A stretch of 64,000 nucleotides of DNA from Yamagishiella unicocca (Eukaryota; Chlorophyta; Chlorophyceae; Chlamydomonadales; Volvocaceae): assembly GCA_003116995.1 (NCBI GenBank), contig BDSL01000084.1:420956-484955 (forward strand), read 5' to 3'. Of the stretch, positions 54,071 to 64,000 are shown piece after piece. A model generated the notes under the pieces. That model saw nothing but the letters and a program-made list of their open reading frames with translations. It was not told the DNA's origin and ran no database searches. Within the stretch, counting starts at the first letter, position 1. Every line of letters starts with the position of its first letter. The translations under genes were made by a program, and so were the position numbers.

Positions 54071-55906
54071 TCGTTCTTCCCAGCGCTGTGGCGCACAGCG
54101 CGGCACCCCCAGGGGTGTGCCAGGGACAACAAACATGCGGCGACACTGCGGAAACTATGTTAGTATTCCCACGACTGTTGAAGCCGTCAAACTCTACATT
54201 ATTTTATCGCGTCAAATGCAATGATGTACATGCGATTGGTCGATTCCCCGCCTGGCACCGTGGACGAGTGACATAGCGCCATCTTCCGTGAGGTCGACTG
54301 TGTAAACTGCATACATAGACCTGCTGTATCATCAGGGTGATTGTGGTCGGTTGTCTGGGCCCAACATTACGTGTTTTACGGTGTTTACGCGCCATATGCG
54401 CCATTTGACGTGTAAATAGATGTTATTTTCATCGGTTTCGGCGCTATAGAACCTAACCTGCTAGCGCCAACCCTTGCCGGGTGAAGTGTCGACACTATAA
54501 TTACATGGGTAACTATCCGGCTTACCCGCCGTACTGTTCACCTAGCAGCAGCGAGTCCTGCGACAGATGTCCGGCATTAATGTATAGCAGTACAGTACCG
54601 AAGGCTGCAACCGACCTGAACCGACCTAAACCGACCTGAAACGACCACACCGTCCAGCCTATTGACTTGTTGGTATTCGTCGGTACTGCCTACTTCGGCT
54701 GGAGAGAATGCGCCGTCCACCTTACGTCGTGACCCTTCGTGCCCACCCGCAGGCGCCCGACCTTACGTCGACCCCGGACCCCGCCCGCTACCTTTGAGTC
54801 GTCCCCATCCGCATCACATATGCCTGCGGAGAGTGATACACGCCGGGCACCGACGACGCTAGGGGAGGCGGCACCATTCAGCACCAGCAAGTCCCACAAT
54901 CGTCGACGGCTATGTGTGGCACAACCCCTGCCGCTGACGTCCCTCGCACGGGCAACAAGAGTAACAAAGGCGAGATTTCGTGAGGATGGTTTTTGAGCGA
55001 GGAATAAAAGAGATCGGCCACAGCGTCTGACAACAGCCATCAACAGCTGATGGCAAGGTCGCAAATGACAATGTTACGGTAATCCAATGCTGACGCTCCG
55101 CCGCCGGCGCCTGCTCGGTGGTGTCGTAGATGGTGTGAAACAATTTCGAGCGAAAACGTAACGGTTTTCCGAGTTTACTAGGAAAACCATGGTTTTCTGC
55201 AATATACGACGTATGAACGTCGCTTGGTTCTGGAGCGGGGTTGCTCCTGTTGGGACGCTGGGGCGTCGGTGTTTGTACTTTTCGGAGAATCAACGTAGCG
55301 CTACAGGCCGTGCTGGCGTTGGACGTTTACGGCTATAGTGGTGTTGCCGTTTGCTGCTGTCCATCGTCGGTGCGTCTTCACCCTCTCCTTACCTGCTTTT
55401 CGGTGCGTCTTCACCCTCTCCCTACCTGCATTGTTTATTATCGCCCCGGTGGGGCTCTAGCAGAGTGTGTAACGGAGTCTTTGCAACTGTAACTACTAAT
55501 TTCTTCATCGGATTGAACGAATTGGCTTGCGGCGAATTTTCATCTACGCGCCAATGCCATATTTCCAACGAGTTAGGCATATGTACGCTGTCATTTCATG
55601 TAAGGATTGGCGAGGGTGAAAGTGTTCCAGTAGGCCGGAGACCCACTGATATTTATTCCTACTGGTAAGCGCACACGCATATATCGGAATGAAGGGAAAA
55701 CGTCTGTCCTAAACGGTGTTTCCTCGCATCCACGGGTCTTCCTCAAAGCCCAATCCGCTGATTGGTGGCACCCCTGTGCGCCAGCATGCTCACACAACCA
55801 TGCCTTGCGTCCGAAGCCTATATGCCAGCTACGCTTACCACGTAGAGTAACAGGTTCTTGTTGCGGCCCCCCTTCGCCTCTGCCCCCCTGCGTGCTGCCT
55901 CCGCAG
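54071..55906. other. Duplicate of the pre-TPR region
   Basis: It equals 13,560-15,395 apart from two or three substitutions. It lacks the 31-bp LINE tail, which lies just outside the shared part. No gene was called. Confidence 0.6.
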
Positions 55907-58207
55907 GCGCTGCAGGTGCTGACTGGGCCTCTCAGCTTCATCGACTTGGAGCGGGTGTGGGGTGACCTAGGCGTAGAGCTGGCGCAGGTGCGGCAGACCG
56001 GGGTGGTGGGGTGGGGCTAGGCTGCTAGGCTCGTTGCTGGGCTGCCAACCAGCATCGCCACGAGGCACCGCTCCCCTCGCCCCTGCCACCCCCTACCAAA
56101 TACCAAGTGCTTCCTATCGGGTTTATGTTTCAGTGCCGACCCACGGGTCTACCCTCATATCTCCACAAGCGGTTCCACGGAATGCCTCGATACCCCCGCG
56201 CACGCGTCGTTGCTCCTCCAACGCGCCCTCCGCCGCTGCCCCCACAACTGCCCCCCAGGCCACTGTGGATGAGGACCGTGTGCGCATCCTAGCGGACATC
56301 CGGGCCAGCACTGGCAGCGACCAGCTCAACCGCCACATCAAGCGGGCCATTGTGGAGGTGAGCGAATCACCCACCGCTCGGGGGGTTACAAGTTAAAAAC
56401 CGGTAACTCAACTGGGGTAATGGAGTGGGTGCATAGCCGTCCTACTTCGGAACGCGCGCGCATGCTACTGGACGGCCACACAGACTGACGCGACGACGGG
56501 GGGGGGGGGGGAAAGCGGGGGAAAACGAGGGAGGGAATCGGGGAAGGGTTATGGGGGAGAGGCGGGTAGGGGTATACTCTGGTTGGTGTGTGGTGGGCGC
56601 TGCTGCGGGCCCCCCCCGCCCCCTATTCTCCGTCTCACTCCTCCCTGTCCCATGATCCTGCCCCATCACCGCCACACACACACCCGCCCCCGACTATGCT
56701 TCCCCTGTTGAGTAACCGGTTCTTTCTGCCCCCCCCCCCCCCCGCCCCCGCCCCCAGAGCGCCACCCTAGATCTCGACACCGCCCGGGCTGTCTGCCCGT
56801 GCTCCGCGTGCCACGCCGAGCGGGCCCACCGCGCCGCCGTCCTGCTCCGCACCGCCGGCTCCGGAACCGCCGCACTGGCCGCTGCCCGGAAGGCCGCAGA
56901 CGTGTATTGCGGCTGCAGGGGCCCCGCGCACCCGGACACCCTGCAGGTGCGCGACCCCCCTCCCCGACCCCTCGCCTCTCGACCTATCCCTCTCATGTGT
57001 CAAGCACGGCTCCCCTTTCTCATGTGTCAAGCACGGCTCCCTGCGCTTCCGCCTGACTGTCGCGACGTCCTGATCTTCGCGGCCCAGACCCACTTCCTTC
57101 CTTCCCTACGCCTACCACATACAAACACATCGCGCTTGTGCCATACTCTCTGGCACTGCGCGGAGCCACGCTCTAGCGCTTCCCCCCCTCCTGCCCCTTT
57201 CCCGCTCCCCAGTCCCCCCTTGTGTGTTTTGATTCCCCTCCTGCCCCTTCCCGCTTCTCATTCCCCTCCTTGTGTGTTTTGATTCCCCTCCTGCCCCTTC
57301 CCGCTTCTCATTCCCCTCCTTGTGCTTTTTGATTCCCCTCCTGCCCCCTCCCGCTTCTCATTCCCCCCCTTGTGCGTTTTGATTCCCCTCCTGCCCCTTC
57401 CCGCTTCTCATTCCCCCCCTTGTGCGTTTTGATTCCCTCCTGCCCCTTCCCGCTTCTCATTCCCCCCCTTGTGCGTTTTGATTCCCCTCCTGCCCCTTCC
57501 CGCTTCTCATTCCCCCCTTGTGCGTTTTGATTCCCCTCCTGCCCCTTCCCGCTTCTCATTCCCCCCCTTGTGCGTTTTGATTCCCCCTCCTGCCCCTATC
57601 CCGCTTCTCGTTCCCCCCCTTGTGCGTTTTGATTCCCCTCCTGCCCCTTCCCGCTTCTCATTCCCCCCCTTGTGCGTTTTGATTCCCCTCCTGCCCCTTC
57701 CCGCTTCTCATTCCCCCCTTGTGCGTTTTGATTCCCCTCCTGCCCCTTCCCGCTTCTCATTCCCCCCTTGTGCGTTTTGATTCCCCCTCCTGCCCCTATC
57801 CCGCTTCCATTCCCGCCTTGCGTTGTCGCCGCAGTCGCTGCGCACCGTGGCTGGCTGCCGCAAGGACCTGGGATCCACCACCCAGGCACTGGGGCTGCTG
57901 GAGCAGCAGGTAGGGCCGGGGGCCGAGGTTGCAAGGAACCCGTGTACGAAAGGAAAAACCGTTTAGGACAGCCGTTTTGATATGCATGAGAACTTGGACA
58001 ACGTGCACCCATCCGCCCTGTCCCGCAACGTGCACCCACCCGCCCTGTCCCGCAACGTGCACTCGTGCGCAGAAGGAGCGGGCGCAACGCCGCCGGTCCG
58101 CGGACTCTGCCACACTGCTGCGGGAGGCGCGGGAGCTGATGGAGGCGTCCCTGGTGGTGGGTGATGTGCTGGTGGCGGGGGGTGGCGGCTCAGCCCTGCA
58201 AGCATGA
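55907..58207 (+). CDS. KLC-type TPR protein, partial (duplicate)
   Basis: Exons 55907-55987, 56259-56357, 56758-56946, 57835-57909 and 58073-58156 (possibly on to a TGA at 58,205) are identical in sequence to those at 15,396-17,591. Only the minisatellite in its third intron differs. The upstream neighbour is now the kinesin coiled coil instead of a kinesin motor, so this copy may be spliced to it. Confidence 0.5.
56380..56745. mobile_element. Intron-resident MITE-like element (duplicate)
   Basis: Equivalent to 15,869-16,234, with the same inverted ends and the same position directly before the acceptor at 56,757. Confidence 0.55.
57187..57821. repeat. 48-bp intronic minisatellite (about 13 units)
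   Basis: Equivalent to 16,676-17,205 but 105 bp longer. It includes a variant unit with CTATCCCGCTTCTCG near 57,597 that copy 1 lacks. Confidence 0.85.
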
Positions 58208-58476
58208 GCGCACATTTTCCTACGGGTCATGGGAGTTTGGGCATACCTGCGGAATTCCAGCACATAAGAGGCCATCGCTGGGGCCTCGCATCACTGTTTT
58301 TCTTGTTTGGCATAGCGTTTAGCTTTAAGGATGAAGGTACAGCCGGGCAACTTTTGACAGCCTTGGGGTCGCGCTGAGGCAGGGTGTGGTTGCGGAGGTG
58401 CGGAGAGGCCGAGGACACACCTGGTTCGCGACCCACTTCCGAGCCATTTGACGGACTTACCTGTATGCCATCACAG

Positions 58477-61400
58477 GGCATCAACGTACGGCAGCGCGCA
58501 GGCGAGTTGGCGTCGCTGGTCAGCAACGTGGACCGCGTGCGGCAGGAGCGCGAAAAGGTGGGCACGCGCGGCCACTGGCACGCTGCCCAGGTTGTGTTGC
58601 GCAGCTTGCAGCAGGGCAGGACAACCACAAGGCGGTGAAGCTTTCCACCACTAGCACAGTCAGACAAAGCTATACCATCCCGGCGCGCACCGAAGTACAT
58701 CGACCAAACTGCCCGATAGGGGTAACTGGCGGCGGTGGTCATATTCGCCCGACACAGCAGAGCCATTAGACCGCTGTGCACGTCAGTGGCTCCACGTGGC
58801 TCCACGATTATCACCGGCTGGGTGCGACAGCGGATAGCGTCGCGCCGTTATCGAAACAGTCTAGTACCTAGTGGTGTGTGTGGCTCGCAGGCATCCCGTA
58901 ACGCCGGGAAATACCGAGGACTCTCGTCAGCGGACGCCCGTGGCGGGATCGGCAGCTTTGGCGGAGGCAGCGGCAGCAACTTCGGCAGCAGCGGGGGCGG
59001 CGGAGGCGGCTACGGATTCAGCGGCTTTGGGGGGGGCATACCCTCGGGCGCGGGGAGCAAGGCGCAACAGGTAGATGGCGGGCGGCGTGACATTGGAGGG
59101 GTTCGGCCTTGCGCGCGGGTTCTCCCTCAGTTCGGGGCATGCAGCCCCTGAGTGAAGAATAATACTATGCTATCGTGTTGGCGCGCACTGCCGCTGGCAC
59201 GCGTTCCTTCCAGCTTCACATTAGCACAGATCACCCAATCCTCTGCCGCTCCCTCCCACGCCCTCGACAGGGCTTCGGCAACACGGAGAGCGTCCATATG
59301 CCCAGTGGACACAGCAACCGCTCCGGCTTCGGAAACACTGCGGCGGCAGGAAGCTTCGGACACACTGCGGCACCGGCGTCGGCGCCGCGTGTAGAGGGCG
59401 GCTTTCGATCCCTGGCCGCTGGCACTGGAGAGGAGCCTGAGGATCCCTTTGAGGCGACTCGTAAGCGGATAGAACGTCTCAAGGCGGAGGGAGCGCTGCC
59501 GGAGGCAGCGCCTGGAGCGCCGCCCCCGGGTTTACTGGATGTGTCCTCTGCTGGTAGGTCGCACCCCACCCCGCAGAGCCTGCTGTTGCTGTTTAGGGTT
59601 ACAGCTGTTGACGTTCGGCCGCGAACCTTCGATGTTGTGGGTATTCTCGTCTTCCTCGTCATGTTCCTTTGTTGCCGGTCTGGCCAATGACACATGTTTT
59701 GGTTCTGTCCCCGCGCAGGCTCCAAGGCTCCCAAGAAGCTGTCGGAAATAAAAATCAACCCCGCCGTGGCTGCCACCTTTGCTAATATAAGCATCCCCGC
59801 TTCCAGCAGCACAGGCAGCCTGGGTGAGTCGGCGCAAGGCCCCATGCTACCTGAATCAGCGAACCACGTTGCAGTGGAGTCTCTGAGCGTCCGGGAAGGA
59901 GGGTACTCCGCTGTGTTGCTGCACCGTACTGCACCGCCGCGCCGGGTTTCTCCTATGTCATTTCCACGGGTTTCCAAGCTGCCCCGTCGGATTGGATCGC
60001 CGCTGTGTCCTTCTCCGGCCCCCGTGCCCACCCACCCGGTGCTCTCCCAACCCTGTTGCCCGCAGGAAAGCTCGCGCCGCCACCAGCCGCCGGCAACCTC
60101 ATTGGCATGCAGCAGCAAGGAAGCGACAACTCGCTGGGCTTGTTTTCGGACAGTTCGGACCCTCGGCCCTCCGTTCCCCAGCAGCAGGGCGGCGCCGCCG
60201 CCACGGATTCGGCGTGGGACGCAGCGTTCGGCAGCGCCGCGCCGTCTTCGGCGGCCGCTGACGACCCATTCACCAGCTTCCCCAGCGCACCCGCCGCAGC
60301 GCCGGTAGCACTGGTGGCGCCTGTCGCCGCTGCCGTAAGTCTCGGGCAAGGATGAGGAAGGGGCCGCGGGCTCGGAACCGGCGATGGAATCAGGACCCTG
60401 CGGCACAAGCGTTGCGCCGTTCCCGCCGGCACACGACGCGTGCCATGGGGTCCTGCGCTGTTCAGTTAAAAAGCGGTTGCCTAGAGGGCATATCGAGTGT
60501 GCGAGAGGCAAACCCAGTGCATGGGACTCTTTCGGTCCGCAGCGGGGCACGCACCATTTCACTTAAGTGTCTGCTGCTCTTGAGAAACGCCGATGCCCCT
60601 CTCGCCCCTGTTGGTGCGACCACGTGCCCCGCCCTTACCCTTCTCGCTGACCCCGTCCACCCGCCCTCCTTCGAGCAGGGACTTGAATCCCTCTTCGGCA
60701 GCGCACCCACAACCTCGTCGCAGCCGGCCGCCGCCAACGTCCGCGCGGCCCTACCCCTCGAAAATACAGGCGCTCCAGTCGTCACCGCTTTTGAGCTCAT
60801 GCAGCAAGAACAGGAGCGGCAGCAGCAGCGGCCGCAAGCGGGGCATACCGACCACGTGGCCCCTCCACCTCAGCCGGCGGCGGCGGCACCGCCGCCACCG
60901 CAGCAGCAGCAGCCTAATCTCATCGCCCAGCCGCCCCCGCCCGCCGGCTCATCCGGCAACACTGCTCAAGGACAGATAGCAGCCGGGCTGCGAGGCAGCG
61001 CGCTTGTAGGGGATGACATGGTGGGCCAGACGCCCGAAGGCGGCATGATTGGTGGGCCGCATGCTGCTATCACCGGCGGGGTGCTACTGGTCGGGGCTCA
61101 GACCGGCCCCACACCCGAGCTGGAGTCGGCCGGCTCCCTGGCGGCGCTGGATGAGTTAGAGGAGCGGCACCGGCGTGCTGAGGCGGTGGCCGCAGCGGCA
61201 GATGGCGCTGGGCAGGTGGCGCCTGGGGATGTGGCACAGGCGGCAGGCGCGGCGGCAGCAAGCGGCGGCGGTGCGCCGGGTGGCGCCATCGCCAGGGACT
61301 CACCGCTGCCCGTCAAGCAGCTCGCGTTCATGCCCGTACACGCCGGCCAGCAGCCGCAGCACCGGCCATACCAGCAGCCGCAGCACCGGCCCGTGTCCGT

Positions 61401-61973
61401 GTCTGCTGGCTGGGTGCCGAACCCGCGACCGCAGCAACAGCAACAGCAGCCCTGGCAGCAGCGTGAGCAAGCACCCGGACCTCCAGGCGAGCCGCACGGC
61501 GGTCCCCAGCAGCAGCTGCAGCCATGTGCGGGTGGGAATGTGGGCGCAGGAGCACGGCAGGGTGAGGGCCCGGCGCCGGGCGGCTGGCCTGGCTACGGCG
61601 GGCCGGCAGTCGGGGCGGCAGGACTGCCGCCCCGGGCGCCCGTGCAGCAGCCACAACGTCAGCCCCAACCCCAACCGCATCAGCGCGAGGAGGTGCAGCC
61701 GCCTCCGCAACCTAACGCCGAGCGACAGGCGGAGATGCCGCCTCAGGCTTACGGGCAGCAACGGCAGCAGGAACAACAAGATCAACAACAGCATCAACAA
61801 GGTCGGGAGCACCAGGAGCAGCGTAGACCGTACCAACCGCAACACCAGCAGCAGCAGCAACAAAACCACCATGAAGAACCTGTCGCCGGCAACCACTATG
61901 AAGAACCTGTCGCCGGCCGGCCCGGCGACCCGCCTGCAGCCGCCTACCTGGAGCCGACAACCCGGCAGCTGTG
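58477..61973 (+). CDS. Epsin-like protein, 5'-truncated (duplicate)
   Basis: Exons 58477-58557, 58891-59070, 59271-59553, 59719-59823, 60066-60334 and 60679-about 61973 match those at 17,861-21,357 without a coding difference that I could see. It shows the same missing front of ENTH and the same frame change before the helicase-like part, so both defects predate the duplication. Confidence 0.55.
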
Positions 61974-62814
61974 GGCGCGGTTGCGGTGGATGTGGCGGGT
62001 GCTGCAGCCGGGGGCAGGCACGCCGGCGACAGCAGCAGCAGCGATGAGGAGGAGGCGGAGGGGTACGCTGCGGCGCTCACGCAGCGCGCGGTGGCGGAGG
62101 GGCAGAGGCGGCAGAGGCGCAGGTCGTCGGTGGTGGAGGGCCGAGCAGCTGGGGGCAGCCAGCAGGCCTCCGGCAACCTAATCACTTCGCTAGCCGCGGT
62201 TGCGGACGGTGGGGGCGGGGGAGGCGGGGGAGCCGCGGACCACTACGGCGGGGCCGACGATGGGGCCTTGTGTGGGGCTGGTGACGAGGCCGCGCAGGAG
62301 GCTCCTCCGGCTCCCCCCCGCCAGCTGGAGGCCTACCTGCCGGCGCCGCTGTGCCAGGCGTACTACGGCCGCGGGGGCCGTTTCGAGCTGTACGAGTGGC
62401 AGGTGGGGCGTTGCGGCGGGGTGGGGTGGGGTGGGGTGTGGAGCATGCAGGCAGCGGGGAGGAACGGCGATGCGCCTGCGGTGCGTGTATGGCGCCGGAT
62501 TGGTGACGTCGGAACGGTTCCCTGGCAGTCTGCATGGCAGGGGAGGCTGCTGTAGTAGCGGTTTCGAGCACGCATGTTCCGCCCGAGCTGACGATCGTCC
62601 ATGCACCCGCCCCAGCCGCCCCAGTTGCCGAACAAACACCCTCGCCCCCGCGATTTTGCCTTCACCTCCGCAGGCTGAGTGCCTCTGCCAACTTCTCCTC
62701 TCGGGATCGCCGCACGAGGACGTCCGGGCCAATCGGCAAGCACCGGCTTCTCCGGCAACCTTCGATCGGCCTCGCTCTTGGGCACGCAGCTTAACGGTAG
62801 CAAGAACTAGGTGA
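61974..62814 (+). CDS. POLQ/HELQ-like helicase N-terminal fragment (duplicate)
   Basis: Same as 21,358-22,198: LYEWQ before the intron at 62,403, AECLCQLLLSG from 62,674, then the satellite and a stop at 62,812. Confidence 0.4.
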
Positions 62815-64000
62815 AAGGAACGTCCCCACCGAACTTCGCCTCTGGGGATCGCCGCACGAGGACGTCCGGGCCAATCGGCAAGCATCGGCTTCTCCGGCAA
62901 CCTTCGATCGGCCTCGCTCTTGGGCACGCAGCTTAACGGTAGCAAGAACTAGGTGAAAGGAACGTCCCCACCGAACTTCGCCCTCTGGGGATCGCCGCAC
63001 GAGGACGTCCGGGCCAATCGGCAAGCACCGGCTTCTCCGGCAACCTTCGATCGGCCTCGCTCTTGGGCACGGCAGCTTAACGGTAGCAAGAACTAGGTGA
63101 AAGGAACGTCCCCACCGAAATTCGCCTCTGGGGATCGCCGCACGAGGACGTCCGGGCCAATCGGCAAGCATCGGCTTCTCCGGCAACCTTCGATCGGCCT
63201 CGCTCTTGGGCACGCAGCTTAACGGTAGCAAGAACTAGGTGAAAGGAACGTCCCCACCGAACTTCGCCTCTGGGGATCGCCGCACGAGGACGTACGGGCC
63301 AATCGGCAAGCACCGGCTTCTCCGGCAACCTTCGATCGGCCTCGCTCTTGGGCACGCAGCTTAACGGTAGCAAGAACTAGGTGAAAGGAACGTCCCCACC
63401 GAACTTCGCCTCTGGGGATCGCCGCACGAGGACGTCCGGGCCAATCGGCAAGCATCGGCTTCTCCGGCAACCTTCGATCGGCCCTCGCTCTTGGGCACGC
63501 AGCTTAACGGTAGCAAGAACTAGGTGAAAGGAACGTCCCCACCGAACTTCGCCTCTCGGGATCGCCGCACGAGGACGTCCGGGCCAATCGGCAAGCATCG
63601 GCTTCTCCGGCAACCTTCGATCGGCCTCGCTCTTGGGCACGCAGCTTAACGGTAGCAAGAGCTAGGTGAAAGGAACGTCCCCACCGAAATTCGCCTCTGG
63701 GGATCGCCGCACGAGGACGTCCGGGCCAATCGGCAAGCATCGGCTTCTCCGGCAACCTTCGATCGGCCTCGCTCTTGGGCACGCAGCTTAACGGTAGCAA
63801 GAACTAGGTGAAAGGAACGTCCCCACCGAAATTCGCCTCTGGGGATCGCCGCACGAGGACGTCCGGGCCAATCGGCAAGCATCGGCTTCTCCGGCAACCT
63901 TCGATCGGCCTCGCTCTTGGGCACGCAGCTTAACGGTAGCAAGAACTAGGTGAAAGGAACGTCCCCACCGAACTTCGCCTCTGGGGATCGCCGCACGAGG
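62689..64000. repeat. 142-bp satellite, second array (window end)
   Basis: About nine units, continuing past the window. The succession of unit variants (CACCGG, CATCGG, CACCGG, GAAATTCG, GTACGG, then CTCTCGGG with AGAGCTAGG) repeats that of the first units of the 22-kb array one for one. Confidence 0.97.

Larger units (their letters stand above)
52654..64000. repeat. Segmental duplication, copy 2 (partner 9,165-23,384)
   Basis: See copy 1. The left boundary at 52,654 lies in the intron after 52,627. The copy lacks the equivalent of 10,562-13,559, and 54,051-54,070 is unmatched filler. In the satellite three single-base insertions (about 62,982, 63,071 and 63,482) shift the offset from 40,616 to 40,619. 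Confidence 0.95.

Overview
This window looks like nuclear DNA of a volvocine (Chlamydomonas-like) green alga. The genes are cut into many short exons with GT-AG introns whose phases close exactly. The DNA is GC-rich with long C/G runs. The intact retrotransposon is an Osser-like Copia element with a TGTAA polyadenylation signal in its LTRs, and the kinesin, myosin, ENTH and TPR families are eukaryotic. The species cannot be fixed from the sequence.

Layout. 1-9,164: a tandemly duplicated gene for a small secreted glycoprotein (last exon of one copy at 1-30, complete copy 1,782-5,642), then its duplicated 3' flank, riddled with 5'-truncated LINE 3' ends. 9,165-22,200: a mosaic of gene pieces on the + strand: a kinesin-14 (coiled coil plus complete C-terminal motor, N-terminus missing), a TPR gene, an epsin/ENTH gene lacking the front of its ENTH domain, and the start of a POLQ/HELQ-like helicase. 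22,073-28,519: about 45 copies of a 142-bp satellite that begins inside the helicase exon, followed by a second, 178-bp satellite (28,539-29,870). 31,212-33,124: a frameshifted TPR gene piece. 33,125-39,286: repeat-rich sequence. 39,287-45,944 (- strand): tail of a class XI-type myosin with a DIL domain, frameshifted and without its motor. 46,890-51,563: complete Copia element with identical LTRs and a 5-bp target duplication. 51,619-54,050: the 5' half of the kinesin-14 gene. 54,071-64,000: a near-identical second copy of 13,560-23,384 (TPR, ENTH, helicase fragment, satellite).

The main structural result is that 9,165-23,384 and 52,654-64,000 are two copies of one segment, differing by only a handful of substitutions outside repeats. 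Each copy keeps a different half of the kinesin gene: copy 1 has the motor but no N-terminus, and copy 2 has the N-terminus but lost the motor in a 3-kb deletion. The deletion junction carries 20 bp containing the Chlamydomonas-type telomere motif TTTTAGGG. Its left edge lies inside the target site of a LINE insertion present only in copy 1. No CRISPR array, rRNA or convincing tRNA was found. Both a real recent duplication and an assembly artefact remain possible, and several findings are checks between the two.
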